Positions 23,993 to 33,539 of a stretch of 64,000 bases of DNA are shown one piece after another. Where the stretch lies: positions 1,440,598 through 1,504,597 of the forward strand of contig JAAAFW010000015.1 in the NCBI GenBank assembly GCA_019352875.1. Direction: 5' to 3'. Source of the DNA: Pedobacter cryoconitis. Its GTDB lineage: Bacteria; Bacteroidota; Bacteroidia; Sphingobacteriales; Sphingobacteriaceae. The stretch's first letter is position 1; each line of letters starts with the position of its first letter. Below the pieces are notes generated by a model. The model saw only the letters and a program-made list of their open reading frames with translations, did not search any database and was not told the DNA's origin. The translations under genes and the position numbers were made by a program.

Positions 23993-26401
23993 ATGCATAA
24001 AATTCTACAAGCGGGATTACTTCTTCTCCTTCCTCATGCTGTCCTGGCCCAAACGTCCTTAAAAGGTAAGGTTACCAGCGAAAATAAAGAACCTGTAGAA
24101 TTGGCAATAGTCAGTATAAAAAAAGGAAATGTGATAATTGGGAATACTATTACAGACAGTTTAGGACATTATCAATTTCCAGACGTTAAAAAGGGGGAGT
24201 ATACGATTTCTGTAAAAAATATAGCCTTTAAGGATACTACATTTCTTGCCATTGCTGATGCAAGTGCTTTACCGGATATCTTGTTACGTCGTATCGGAGA
24301 TCTGAAAGAAGTGACTGTCAAAGCCAGGAAGCCGGTCTTTCAGCGTGAAATTGACCGTTTGCGTTTTAACGTGGGAGAAACCGACCTTGTATTCGGAAAT
24401 AATATCTGGGATGTCATTGAAAAAACGCCGTTGGTAAATGTTTCCTCAGACGGAACTATTCAGATCAGCGGAACCTCAGGCGCAATCGTTTATATAAATA
24501 ATAAGCGCAAAGTACTTAGCGGCAATGCGCTGAAGAATTATTTAAGCAGTATTCCTTCAGATAACCTGGATGCAATTGAAGTTATCACTACGCCACCGAG
24601 CAAATACGATGCAGAAGGAGGTGCAGGAATTATAAATATACTGACCAAAAAGAACAAAGAGGAGGGACTGGTCGGGAATACCGTGCTCAGTTCCAGGCAA
24701 ACCGCAGTTAATTCGCAGGCTGCAAGTGTTTATCTGAATAGCCGCCGGGGAAAATGGAATGTATATACTGATGTCTTTATGGGGAATAGAAGCAGACAGC
24801 CCGAGTTTAAAAAAGATATATATTATCCCGCTACCGGTACGAAAGACCTATTACATAGGAGTATCACCTCTAACACTAATTTTCAGAACCTGTATCCCGG
24901 GGCAAACCTGGGGATCGACCGCGAGATTAATGCAAACCACGTAGTCGGTTTATTATTTGATTATTCCGGTAGCTGGCATAAGGAAACACGAGATGCGTTC
25001 AGGCATGATTTTTACCCGAACACAGATTCTCTCAGCAAAACAAATAACAGGGACAATCTTAGTTCACAGACCTATTCGCTGAATCTGAACTATCAGGGGA
25101 AGCTGGACTCTTCAGGCAAAAAAATCAGCATTGATTTTGATGCGCTGGAATACACTGCCAAAAATAATTCGGTAAGCAGGACGAATGCTTTAGATCTGGA
25201 TACGCAGCAACCTCTATTCACAGAGGATTGGTTTAGAAGCGCATCACCACAGAAGATCAGTAATCAATCCGTTAAGGTTGATTTTGAATGGCCGGTTAAT
25301 AAGCGTGTTGGTATAGAGTTCGGTTCTAAGCTATCTTTCTCCAATATTGATAATAACCTCCTTTTTGAAAACAGAACCGGGGATAATACCTGGGTAAAGG
25401 ATTTGAACAGAAGTAATCTTTTCAGATATCAGGAAAATATCAATTCGTTGTATGGCCTGATAAAACACAAGGTAAATGCGAAGTGGTCGTATCAGCTGGG
25501 GTTGCGTTTAGAAAATACTGTTGCAACAGGATGGCTCGAGGACATAAAGGAAGTAGACAGAAACTATGTTAATGTTTTTCCAACTGCCTTTTTGAAATAT
25601 ACAACCAGCCAGGACAGATCATTTGTACTTGCGCTATCTAGCAGAATCACGCGACCTGGTTATTGGGATGTCAATCCATTCCGGACTTATACCACTGATC
25701 AGACTTATTTTGAGGGAAATCCATTTTTATCACCATCGAAATATTACAGACAGGAGCTTAGTCATACTTTTGGTAGTAAAAACGGCACATTTTCTGTTCA
25801 GTTCGCTGCTGGCCAGTTGCTGGATGAGTTTTATGCCCTGCCTTATAATCCTTCCGGCAATATCATTGCGAACAAGAAAGTTAATTATGGGAATAAATAC
25901 AGCTATTCCAATACTATCACTTATTACAACCAGGTTTTACCATGGTGGAAATTTTCAGGTACAACGCTAACAGGATATGTGGTATCCAAGGGTAATTATG
26001 CGAATGATGTGGTTATTGATAACAAGACCATGTTATTGAGTATTTCTACCAATCAAACCTTTACACTTTCTAAAAAGGAATCTCTTTTCTGTACAGTAAT
26101 TGCGAATAATACTTTTCCGGTAACCATCGTGAACACTGCAATCGGAAACAGACTGGAGACCGAAATAAGGTTGAGGAAGTCTTCCGGCCCATGGAATATT
26201 ACTTTATCTGCTCAGGATTTATTAAAGAGCAACAAAGACCGGTATAAAGTACTGTTGAATGAACTTAGTATTGTTGACGTGAATTATTATGACACCAGAA
26301 GTGCAGCACTGTCTATAAGCTATAGCTTCGGCAAATCTTCTGTTAAAAGTAAAAGAGACAGGGATGCGGGATACGAAGCGGTTAAACAAAGACTATCGTA
26401 A
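23993..26401 (+). CDS. TonB-dependent receptor of the outer membrane beta-barrel (OMP_b-brl_3) type
   Basis: The 802-residue protein has a signal peptide (MHKILQAGLLLLLPHAVLAQ), a carboxypeptidase-regulatory-like domain (about 22-100; TSLKGKVTSENKEPVELAIV), a plug-like segment (about 110-230; RPVFQREIDRLRFNV region, IEVITTPPSKYDAEGGAGIINILTKK) and a large barrel with aromatic-rich strands to about 780. The short C-terminal tail is basic. This group lacks a SusD partner, and no such partner is next to it. Substrate is unknown. It has no operon neighbour and ends at a bidirectional terminator shared with the GH20 gene. Confidence 0.88.
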   Translation: MHKILQAGLLLLLPHAVLAQTSLKGKVTSENKEPVELAIVSIKKGNVIIGNTITDSLGHYQFPDVKKGEYTISVKNIAFKDTTFLAIADASALPDILLRRIGDLKEVTVKARKPVFQREIDRLRFNVGETDLVFGNNIWDVIEKTPLVNVSSDGTIQISGTSGAIVYINNKRKVLSGNALKNYLSSIPSDNLDAIEVITTPPSKYDAEGGAGIINILTKKNKEEGLVGNTVLSSRQTAVNSQAASVYLNSRRGKWNVYTDVFMGNRSRQPEFKKDIYYPATGTKDLLHRSITSNTNFQNLYPGANLGIDREINANHVVGLLFDYSGSWHKETRDAFRHDFYPNTDSLSKTNNRDNLSSQTYSLNLNYQGKLDSSGKKISIDFDALEYTAKNNSVSRTNALDLDTQQPLFTEDWFRSASPQKISNQSVKVDFEWPVNKRVGIEFGSKLSFSNIDNNLLFENRTGDNTWVKDLNRSNLFRYQENINSLYGLIKHKVNAKWSYQLGLRLENTVATGWLEDIKEVDRNYVNVFPTAFLKYTTSQDRSFVLALSSRITRPGYWDVNPFRTYTTDQTYFEGNPFLSPSKYYRQELSHTFGSKNGTFSVQFAAGQLLDEFYALPYNPSGNIIANKKVNYGNKYSYSNTITYYNQVLPWWKFSGTTLTGYVVSKGNYANDVVIDNKTMLLSISTNQTFTLSKKESLFCTVIANNTFPVTIVNTAIGNRLETEIRLRKSSGPWNITLSAQDLLKSNKDRYKVLLNELSIVDVNYYDTRSAALSISYSFGKSSVKSKRDRDAGYEAVKQRLS

Positions 26402-26429
26402 TTCAAGATCGCTGAAATCAAATCTTATA

Positions 26430-26467
26430 AAAAACGGGGCTTATTGCAAAATAAGCCCCGTTTTTTA
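26430..26467. terminator. Bidirectional terminator between the TonB receptor and GH20 genes
   Basis: The arms ACGGGGCTTATT and AATAAGCCCCGT flank a 4-base loop, with an A-run before and a six-T run after the stem. Confidence 0.9.
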
Positions 26468-26484
26468 TAAGTGTTAATTCTGGG

Positions 26485-28980
26485 TTATAACTGTACTTTA
26501 ATTAGGTTACTTCCCCTTCCTTTGGCATTGATAGTTTTAAAAGTATAATTCCCTTTCTGACTGATAGGTGTGGTATACTTCTGGCTGTTTTCATCAGGCT
26601 CGGAGCCATCTGTTGTATATACTATAGTTAACCCGGGATAAAGGACATTTGCCGACACTGTTCCATTCTCCACCTTCAGTCCGGGAGTAGGAATCCGGTA
26701 ATTAAATCCACCGTACAAATAATCAAGTCTTGGCAGTTCGTATTTGCCGACGGAGCTTAGAAATGACTGGTATGCCGCATTATATTGCGCTTCTGATTTT
26801 TCTGCATCTTTTTCCAATGCCCATTGCGGATCTTGTGCCCAGGCTCTTTCCGCCAGCCCGAATAGTTTTGGGAAAAGCAGGTATTCGAATCTTTCTTTGC
26901 TGAAGATGATTTCGCTCCAGAGTGGTGCCTGAATACCTACAATGTTAGACTTTCCAAATTCAGTTAGCTGTACAAGGTTCTTGAAATGACCAGGAGAAAG
27001 GGCATTTCCACGTTCATCTTCCTTCTGATTTTTAGTGTAGTTATAGGGGATAAAGCTAAACGGTTTATCGATGTCTACATAACCACCCCAGTATTGTCCG
27101 GGCTCTGCGTAACTTTTGCTGTAGGCCAGATCCAGGTAGAGGTTGGTAACATTAGTCAGCACAACTTTATAACCAGCATTGGCTAACCTGTAGGCCAGGT
27201 CTTCGTTACCGGATAAGTTATTCCAGACATCTGCGTGGAAGTTACTTTTAGCGAATCTTTCATTAACGACCATCTTTCCGTTAACCTTATGGAGTCCTAT
27301 CTCTTCCCAGCCGGAAAGGTAAAGACCCTTACGTTTTAACATCTGGTCCAGTTTATTAAAGTAATAGGGCCAAAGCTGCCCGGTGTTTTTAACGGAAGGG
27401 TTTTTCTGCATTAATGATAATACTACCGGAGATTTCTCCCAAACACCTGCAGGCACTTCATCCCCGCCGAAATGGATCGTTTTTAAGGGTGCGTCTGCAG
27501 TTTTATACATCGCGATGAGCTCATCAGTTACTTTTTCAAGAAAAGTATAAACGGAAGGTAAGGCAGCGTTAATCACATTGTCTTTAAATCCCTGAACGGA
27601 TCTGTATACAGATTTATCCTGCAGATCTCTCAGCAGGTATTTTTCTGCTTCTATTTTATTTCCGGATTTAATCAACCTGTTGTAACGTGCATTCATAGCG
27701 ACGATAGCTGCTCTGGCATGGCCCGGAGTTTCTATTTCCGGAATAACAAGAATATGCCTTTCATGTGCAAATTTCAATATCTCGATAAAATCATTTTTAG
27801 TCAGGTAGCCACTTCCAGTTGGGTTATCACGGTTAGGACCCGACCCATAAGATGGGTTAATCTGCTCATTTTCATCTGTGGTATGCCCCCTGTGCCCACC
27901 TACCTGTGTAAGTTCCGGTAAACCAGGTATCTCAAGTCTCCATCCCTCATCATCGGTAATGTGAAAATGTAATACGTTCACCTTATATAAAGCTAATGCT
28001 TCGATTAGTTTTTTGACCTCGTCTTTAGGTTGATAATTACGCGCTATATCCATCATAAATGCGCGATGTCCAAATCGGGGTTCATCGTTTATTTCCAGTG
28101 CATTTATGGCGATGTTAGGCGATGTACCGGTTGATTTTTGAGCAGGTAACAGTGCTCTTAAAGATTGAAATGCATAGAAAACCCCTGCTTTTGTGGCTGC
28201 CTGGATCTTAATTTCATTTGGACTGATGTGGAGATTATAAGCCTCTGGCTTTAATGTGTTTAATTGCTGCACTACAATCTGATTGTCCTTAGCTGTTCCA
28301 TTTAGATGCGGTTTGATACCGGTTGCCGTTTGCAGGTCTTTTAAAAATAAGTTTGCTTCAGCAATGAACTCCTTTGGTACCATCAGGTTTGATTGCCCGC
28401 TTAAGGAAAAAGAGCCTTCTTTTTTAACCAGAGATTTTGGAGTGGGTAGGATAGGAGAAAAACTATCTGAGCTAGCAGCAATTGTTTTTTCAGTTTTATC
28501 GTATACCGTCCGGGCAATTGCTAAATCTCTGGCGTTAAGATCTTCTGTAGTATTCTGCTTCAGTTTAATCGGAAATGTTTTTTTAGTTTGGTTAAATGCG
28601 ATATAAAAACCTTTAGGATAATCTGTTAGGTTTTTGAGCTGTCGTGTGAGGATAGGAAGCTCGAGTTCTTCTCCGCTTTTTAAAGGTTTGAAACCTGATT
28701 TCGGAGAAAGACTATAAAAGTCTCCGTTAATATAAGTGATAGTTACCGGTGCACTCTCCGGATTTTGTAATTTACCATTTAAGGAATTATAATAGATAAC
28801 CCATCCGGATGCCGGAAGATCTGTTTGCCCCAGATTTTTGAGTTTAAGTACTGAAAGTGCCTGGTTTGAATTTTTATAATTCGGCTGGGTAACAGACCAG
28901 GTGATTTCCAGATCTGCATTCTGAGCCTGAACAGAAATTATAGACAGGATCAATAAAGTAGTAAAAATCAGGTTTTTCAT
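26485..28980 (-). CDS. Beta-N-acetylhexosaminidase, glycoside hydrolase family 20
   Basis: The start at 28980 gives 831 residues beginning with a signal peptide (MKNLIFTTLLILSIISVQAQ); an ATG at 29007 would add nine residues before it and is less likely. Domains: N-terminal carbohydrate-binding-like sandwich (about 22-150; LEITWSVTQPNY), GH20b-like domain (about 180-310), catalytic barrel (about 315-680) with HFHITDDEGWRLEI and the catalytic Asp-Glu pair in HFGGDEVP near residue 503, and a C-terminal chitobiase-type domain with TDGSEPDENSQKY. It removes terminal GlcNAc or GalNAc from glycans or chitooligosaccharides in the periplasm or on the surface. Confidence 0.95.
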   Translation of the reverse strand: MKNLIFTTLLILSIISVQAQNADLEITWSVTQPNYKNSNQALSVLKLKNLGQTDLPASGWVIYYNSLNGKLQNPESAPVTITYINGDFYSLSPKSGFKPLKSGEELELPILTRQLKNLTDYPKGFYIAFNQTKKTFPIKLKQNTTEDLNARDLAIARTVYDKTEKTIAASSDSFSPILPTPKSLVKKEGSFSLSGQSNLMVPKEFIAEANLFLKDLQTATGIKPHLNGTAKDNQIVVQQLNTLKPEAYNLHISPNEIKIQAATKAGVFYAFQSLRALLPAQKSTGTSPNIAINALEINDEPRFGHRAFMMDIARNYQPKDEVKKLIEALALYKVNVLHFHITDDEGWRLEIPGLPELTQVGGHRGHTTDENEQINPSYGSGPNRDNPTGSGYLTKNDFIEILKFAHERHILVIPEIETPGHARAAIVAMNARYNRLIKSGNKIEAEKYLLRDLQDKSVYRSVQGFKDNVINAALPSVYTFLEKVTDELIAMYKTADAPLKTIHFGGDEVPAGVWEKSPVVLSLMQKNPSVKNTGQLWPYYFNKLDQMLKRKGLYLSGWEEIGLHKVNGKMVVNERFAKSNFHADVWNNLSGNEDLAYRLANAGYKVVLTNVTNLYLDLAYSKSYAEPGQYWGGYVDIDKPFSFIPYNYTKNQKEDERGNALSPGHFKNLVQLTEFGKSNIVGIQAPLWSEIIFSKERFEYLLFPKLFGLAERAWAQDPQWALEKDAEKSEAQYNAAYQSFLSSVGKYELPRLDYLYGGFNYRIPTPGLKVENGTVSANVLYPGLTIVYTTDGSEPDENSQKYTTPISQKGNYTFKTINAKGRGSNLIKVQL

Positions 28981-29167
28981 ATTTGGTAGAAGATTTATAT
29001 ATCCCAATATAGTAATTATCGGGGCATGCGGAGGAATAAATTCGTGATGACTTTATATCATCATATTTTCCTGCGACGTTATTTCTACTTGTTTTAAAAA
29101 TTGTTCAAACTATTTCTCATAGTGCCTGTTTACCAGTTGATTATATATCACCTAAATTTTTGAATTT

Positions 29168-29395
29168 ATGAAAAAGTCATTAATCACATTACTGCTGACC
29201 GCATTTTGCTGGACAGCATTTGCGATGAGTGTTCCGCAGCAGGACACCACCCGCAGAACACAGGATACGACCAAAAGACATGATCAAAAAAAGAAATCCA
29301 AGATGAAAAATCAGAGTAAAAAAGATTCAACCTGGAAAGACAGTACGAAACGCAAAACCTGGGATACGCTTTCCAGGGCTAAGAAACCAATGTAG
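29168..29395 (+). CDS. Small secreted lysine-rich protein
   Basis: This 75-residue protein has a signal peptide (MKKSLITLLLTAFCWTAFA) and a mature part of about 55 residues that is strongly basic and low in complexity, rich in Lys, Asp, Ser and Thr, with repeated DTT-K and DST-K words (QDTTRR, QDTTKR, KDSTWK, KDSTKR). It has no cysteine and no hydrophobic core, so it is likely disordered. Function unknown; such proteins are seen as small lineage-specific secreted proteins in Sphingobacteriaceae. It is transcribed alone in front of another small gene. Confidence 0.6.
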   Translation: MKKSLITLLLTAFCWTAFAMSVPQQDTTRRTQDTTKRHDQKKKSKMKNQSKKDSTWKDSTKRKTWDTLSRAKKPM

Positions 29396-29520
29396 ATTAT
29401 TCCAGGTGTGAATAATCTTTATGTGTTCAGATCAGTCTGTTGTTTTTCAAGCCGCAGACTGATTTTTATTTTTTAGCGCTGCTCAGTTTAACAAGTGTTT
29501 TTTAATTTAAATTTTTAACT

Positions 29521-29748
29521 ATGAAATTTACAATAACCGACCCTTCTGACAGTACTACTGTTGAATTAATTGCGAGACCGGAAGATTATAATGGCGACCA
29601 GGGATTACGTATAATATTCCCGCAAAAAGACTCTTTCGTAATGGTTGAGAAAAATGGAGAATGGAATGTAGTTGATGAAACAGATATTAACCCCGAACTA
29701 ATTAATGCAATTGCGAAAGAACTTAAGCCTGTTGCACGTTATACCTGA
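29521..29748 (+). CDS. Small conserved-looking hypothetical protein
   Basis: This 75-residue acidic protein has no signal peptide and no transmembrane segment. Alternating hydrophobic residues (VELIARPEDYNG, LRIIFPQKDSFVMVEKNGEWNVV) suggest a small beta-sheet fold followed by a C-terminal helix (ELINAIAKELKPV). I do not recognise the family. It ends at a very strong hairpin (29770-29808), which supports it being a real transcript. Confidence 0.55.
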   Translation: MKFTITDPSDSTTVELIARPEDYNGDQGLRIIFPQKDSFVMVEKNGEWNVVDETDINPELINAIAKELKPVARYT

Positions 29749-29769
29749 TAATTTCTCTTTTGAAGGAGA

Positions 29770-29808
29770 ATACAGAAAGCGCGGCCATTTGGGCCGCGCT
29801 TTCTGTAT
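29770..29808. terminator. Strong hairpin terminator after the 29521 gene
   Basis: The arms ATACAGAAAGCGCGGCC and GGCCGCGCTTTCTGTAT form a 17-bp stem around a short loop, 22 bases after the stop codon. The U-run is weak, but the stem is exceptionally stable. Confidence 0.75.
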
Positions 29809-29905
29809 ATAAACCTCAGTTAATAGGTCAATTAATAATATATTAAGGTTTTTTTAAGCTCATCTGCTTAATTTGCGGTGAACCAAATATAATTACTAAC
29901 GGCTT

Positions 29906-32380
29906 ATGCATAATTCTATCCGAAAGAAGGGTGTGGTTTTCACCATACTGATGTCCCTGACATTTTTTGTCTCCGCACAAAATACTGATTTGAAACTATG
30001 GTATAACGCACCGGCCGCAGAGGTATGGGAAGCAGCGTTGCCAGTTGGAAACGGGAGGTTAGGCGGGATGATCTTTGGTAACCCTGGCAAGGAGCTGATC
30101 AGTCTGAACGAAACTAGTATCTGGAGTGGCGGTCCAAACCGTAATGACAATCCAGATGCACTGAAGGCCCTTCCGGAAATCAGAAAACTTATTTTTGAAG
30201 GCCGGTATCAGCAGGCTAGTAAGATGGCGGCGCAGAATATCCAGTCCAAAGGTATTAACGGTATGATGTATCAACCTGCAGGGGATCTCAGCCTCGAATT
30301 TCCGGGACATGAAATCTACACTGGCTATTACAGGGAACTTGATCTGGCAAGTGCCGTTGCTAAAACCACCTACAAGGTCGGAAATACGACCTACACGCGT
30401 ACTGTTTTTGCTTCCGTACCGGATCAGGCAATTATCATACATCTGGCTGCCGACAAACCCCATAGCCTCACATTTGACGCCTCTTTATTAAGCGAACATG
30501 ATTCCAAAGTTAGCGTTAAGTCTGATAATGAACTTTATCTGTCTGGTAAAAGCAGCGATAAAGATGGCGTGAGTGGTGCCGTTAAATTTGAAACCGGGGC
30601 TGGTATAAAACAGCAGGGAGGAACTATTTCTTCGGATAATGGAGTCTTGAAGGTCTCAGGAGCAACCTCCGCTACCATTTATATTTCAATAGCGACTAAT
30701 TTTGTGAATTATAAAGATATCAGTGCAGACGAGAAACAAAAAAATGCAGCGTATCTGCATGCAGCGATGCAGAAGGATTATCGCCAGCTATCAAAAGATC
30801 ATATTGCTGCTTATCAACGATATTTTAACAGAGTGAAGATAGATTTAGGTAAGACTACTTCAGCCACTCTTCCGACAGATCAGCGTGTTGCAGAATTTGC
30901 AAAGGGGAATGATCCACAGCTTGCCGCGCTTTATTATCAGTTTGGACGGTACCTGCTTATCTCCTCATCACAGCCAGGCGGGCAGCCGGCAAATTTACAG
31001 GGAATCTGGAATAATAAGATGAATCCGCCATGGGGTAGTAAATACACCATAAATATTAATACAGAAATGAATTACTGGCCAGCAGAGGAGTCAAATCTCA
31101 CAGAAATGCATGGACCGCTGATTGAAATGGTAAAAGAACTCTCTGAGACAGGGAAGGAGACCGCCAAAGTTATGTATGGGGCAGGGGGCTGGGTTACGCA
31201 CCATAATACAGATTTATGGCGAATAAGTGGTCCTGTCGATGCTATAAATTATGGTATGTGGCCGATGGGTGGGGCCTGGTTAAGCCGCCATGTCTTTGAA
31301 AAATATCTTTATAATGGCGATAAGGAATATCTGAAAACAGTTTATCCGGCTTTAAAGGGAGCTGCACAGTTTTATCTTGATTTCCTGGTAGAAGAACCGG
31401 TTCAGGGCTGGATGGTTGTAAGTCCGTCAATGTCGCCCGAGAACTCACCTAAATCTCACCATGATGTCTCTATTGCCGCTGGTACAACGATGGACAATCA
31501 ACTGGTTTTCGATCTGTTCACCAATACAATCCGTGCAGCAGAGGCCCTAAATACTGATGCAGCTCTAATCGACAAACTAAAAAAAATGAGAAAACGCCTC
31601 CCGCCAATGCAAGTGGGGCAATACGGGCAACTACAAGAATGGATGCAGGACCTGGATAATCCGGATGATAAACACCGTCACGTCTCTCATTTGTTTGGTC
31701 TTTACCCGGCCGGACAGATTTCACCTTATCATACCCCTGAATTATTTGAGGCAGCAAAAAACAGTATGAAACAGCGTGGGGATGTTTCCACAGGCTGGTC
31801 TATGGGTTGGAAAGTGAATTTATGGGCACGGTTGCAGGATGGAAACCACGCCTATAAACTAATTACTAACCAGCTGACACCGGCGGGGGTAAATCAGGGA
31901 GAAAACAGTGGGGGTGGTACTTATCCGAATCTTTTTGATGCGCACCCACCTTTTCAGATTGATGGGAATTTTGGATGTACTGCCGGAATTACAGAGATGC
32001 TGGTGCAAAGTCATGATGAAGCAATTCATTTGTTACCCGCATTGCCTGATGTATGGAGAGATGGGAGTATCAGTGGTTTAAGAGTCCGTGGAGGATTTGA
32101 AATCGAACATCTGGTATGGAAAGACGGTCATCTGGATGAGGTTGTAATTAAATCTACTTTGGGTGGTAAATGCAGATTGCGTGTTCCTGATCAGATCAGG
32201 GGAGAAAGATTGACCGTAGCAACGGGAGGTAATCCAAATCCATTTTTTCAGTCACTGGAAGTAAAGCCTGCTATTATTGCAGCAAATGCTAATCTAAAAC
32301 CTGCAGAAATTAAGGAAACCTTACTTTATGAGGTGGACACTAAACCAGGTAAAACCTATAAGTTTAAGATCGCTAAGTAG
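29906..32380 (+). CDS. Alpha-L-fucosidase, glycoside hydrolase family 95
   Basis: The 824-residue protein starts with a signal peptide (ending FFVSAQ) and continues with LKLWYNAPAAEVWEAALPVGNGRLGG, the hallmark of the GH95 N-terminal domain (about 25-270). The catalytic (alpha/alpha)6 barrel (about 290-730) has NINTEMNYW near 383-391 (the Asn pair of the family), SMSPENS near 508-514 (the general acid Glu) and FQIDGNFG near 686-693 (the conserved Asp). It is an inverting exo-enzyme that releases terminal L-fucose, often alpha-1,2-linked; some members act on L-galactose. It lies with GH20, GH43 and GH99-like genes, so it is part of a glycan-degrading region. Confidence 0.95.
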   Translation: MHNSIRKKGVVFTILMSLTFFVSAQNTDLKLWYNAPAAEVWEAALPVGNGRLGGMIFGNPGKELISLNETSIWSGGPNRNDNPDALKALPEIRKLIFEGRYQQASKMAAQNIQSKGINGMMYQPAGDLSLEFPGHEIYTGYYRELDLASAVAKTTYKVGNTTYTRTVFASVPDQAIIIHLAADKPHSLTFDASLLSEHDSKVSVKSDNELYLSGKSSDKDGVSGAVKFETGAGIKQQGGTISSDNGVLKVSGATSATIYISIATNFVNYKDISADEKQKNAAYLHAAMQKDYRQLSKDHIAAYQRYFNRVKIDLGKTTSATLPTDQRVAEFAKGNDPQLAALYYQFGRYLLISSSQPGGQPANLQGIWNNKMNPPWGSKYTININTEMNYWPAEESNLTEMHGPLIEMVKELSETGKETAKVMYGAGGWVTHHNTDLWRISGPVDAINYGMWPMGGAWLSRHVFEKYLYNGDKEYLKTVYPALKGAAQFYLDFLVEEPVQGWMVVSPSMSPENSPKSHHDVSIAAGTTMDNQLVFDLFTNTIRAAEALNTDAALIDKLKKMRKRLPPMQVGQYGQLQEWMQDLDNPDDKHRHVSHLFGLYPAGQISPYHTPELFEAAKNSMKQRGDVSTGWSMGWKVNLWARLQDGNHAYKLITNQLTPAGVNQGENSGGGTYPNLFDAHPPFQIDGNFGCTAGITEMLVQSHDEAIHLLPALPDVWRDGSISGLRVRGGFEIEHLVWKDGHLDEVVIKSTLGGKCRLRVPDQIRGERLTVATGGNPNPFFQSLEVKPAIIAANANLKPAEIKETLLYEVDTKPGKTYKFKIAK

Positions 32381-32403
32381 TTGTGTGATAGATTTGTGTT
32401 AAA

Positions 32404-32440
32404 AAGAAAACCCGGTGTCTGAACGACAGCCGGGTTTTTC
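32404..32440. terminator. Terminator between GH95 and GH43 genes
   Basis: The arms AACCCGG and CCGGGTT, continued inward by TGTC/GACA, form the stem, with an A-run on the left and five T on the right, so it can serve both convergent genes. Confidence 0.85.
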
Positions 32441-32463
32441 ATCGGTATTTGTTGTTAAAAGGG

Positions 32464-33474
32464 TTACTTTTTAGGTGCCAGACCACTGGTCTGAATTACT
32501 TTTTTAATAGTGCCGTCTGCGTTATAATAGAGTTTGTCAACACAAATCGAACGTAACCAGTCTTCATTTGACAATGCGCTGTTATGGTAGAAAGAATACC
32601 ATTGGCCTTTGTATTCCACAATTGAGCCATGGTTGGTAAAACTATCTGTAGGATCCATATAAATACCTTCACTTTTCCATGGGCCCAGCGGACTTTTACT
32701 GGTCGCATACCTCATGCGGTTATGCAGATCACCTTCGTCATGATTATCCGAGTAGGAAAGATAGTAGATACCGTCTTTTTTATGTACCCAGGCTGCTTCG
32801 TGGAAATCTGTCAGGCCCTCCATTTTCGTCATCTCTCCATCTACTTCCATCATATTACCTTTTAATTTTCCGGCTTCACAGGTTCCGCCTCCGCCGTAAA
32901 AGAGGTAAGCCTGGCCGTCATCATCTATAAATACACAAGGGTCAATCATAGATTTAAGTCCTGGTATATAACCTTTTACTTCAAAGCCACTTGCAGGGCT
33001 TTTACTGGTGGCAACGCCAATTTTCCAGGTTTTATTCCAGTCATCTCCGGATGGATGCGGGAAATAAAAATAGTATGTTCCGTTTTTATAAACACAATCT
33101 GGTGCCCACATAAAACCGCCTTCTTTTCTTCCCCAGGAAACCTGGCTGGAGTTTAATATTTCACCGTGGTCTTTCCAGTCTACCATATTATCAGTTGAAA
33201 AAACATGGTACTGATCCATTAGATCACATCCTCTGGCTGGCGCGATATCATGGGATGCATAAACATATAAACGGCCGTCAGCCCATACTCTGGCAGAAGG
33301 ATCGGCTGTATACATATGTTTGATGAACGGGTTTCCTTTTGTGGTTTTAGTTGTGGCTGATTTCTGTTGTGCAACCGCATTTGGGCTACCCAAAAAAAAT
33401 GCGCCGCCAATTGCGATGGCGAGCAGGGCAGACCATTTACGGCCGGACTTTGATCTTTTGAAAGAATTGTACAT
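32464..33474 (-). CDS. Glycoside hydrolase family 43 protein
   Basis: This is a 336-residue secreted enzyme. A basic stretch and hydrophobic segment (WSALLAIAIGGAFFLGSPNAVAQ) form the export signal. The five-bladed propeller carries the family's three acidic residues: Asp58 in TADPSARVW, the second Asp in MIDPCVFIDDDG and the Glu in FHEAAW. GH43 enzymes act mainly on arabinans, xylans or galactans. It lies 65 bases downstream of the GH71/99-like gene on the same strand, so the two are probably co-transcribed and may share the LacI control seen upstream. Confidence 0.92.
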   Translation of the reverse strand: MYNSFKRSKSGRKWSALLAIAIGGAFFLGSPNAVAQQKSATTKTTKGNPFIKHMYTADPSARVWADGRLYVYASHDIAPARGCDLMDQYHVFSTDNMVDWKDHGEILNSSQVSWGRKEGGFMWAPDCVYKNGTYYFYFPHPSGDDWNKTWKIGVATSKSPASGFEVKGYIPGLKSMIDPCVFIDDDGQAYLFYGGGGTCEAGKLKGNMMEVDGEMTKMEGLTDFHEAAWVHKKDGIYYLSYSDNHDEGDLHNRMRYATSKSPLGPWKSEGIYMDPTDSFTNHGSIVEYKGQWYSFYHNSALSNEDWLRSICVDKLYYNADGTIKKVIQTSGLAPKK

Positions 33475-33539
33475 GTTGTTCTTGATTATTGTGTTAATAT
33501 TTGATTTCGGTAGATTTTTATATTATATATGATCTAAGA

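Noticed and set aside
29770..29808. CRISPR-like or phage attachment repeat
   Set aside because: It is a single hairpin with no repeat copies or spacers; a terminator explains it.
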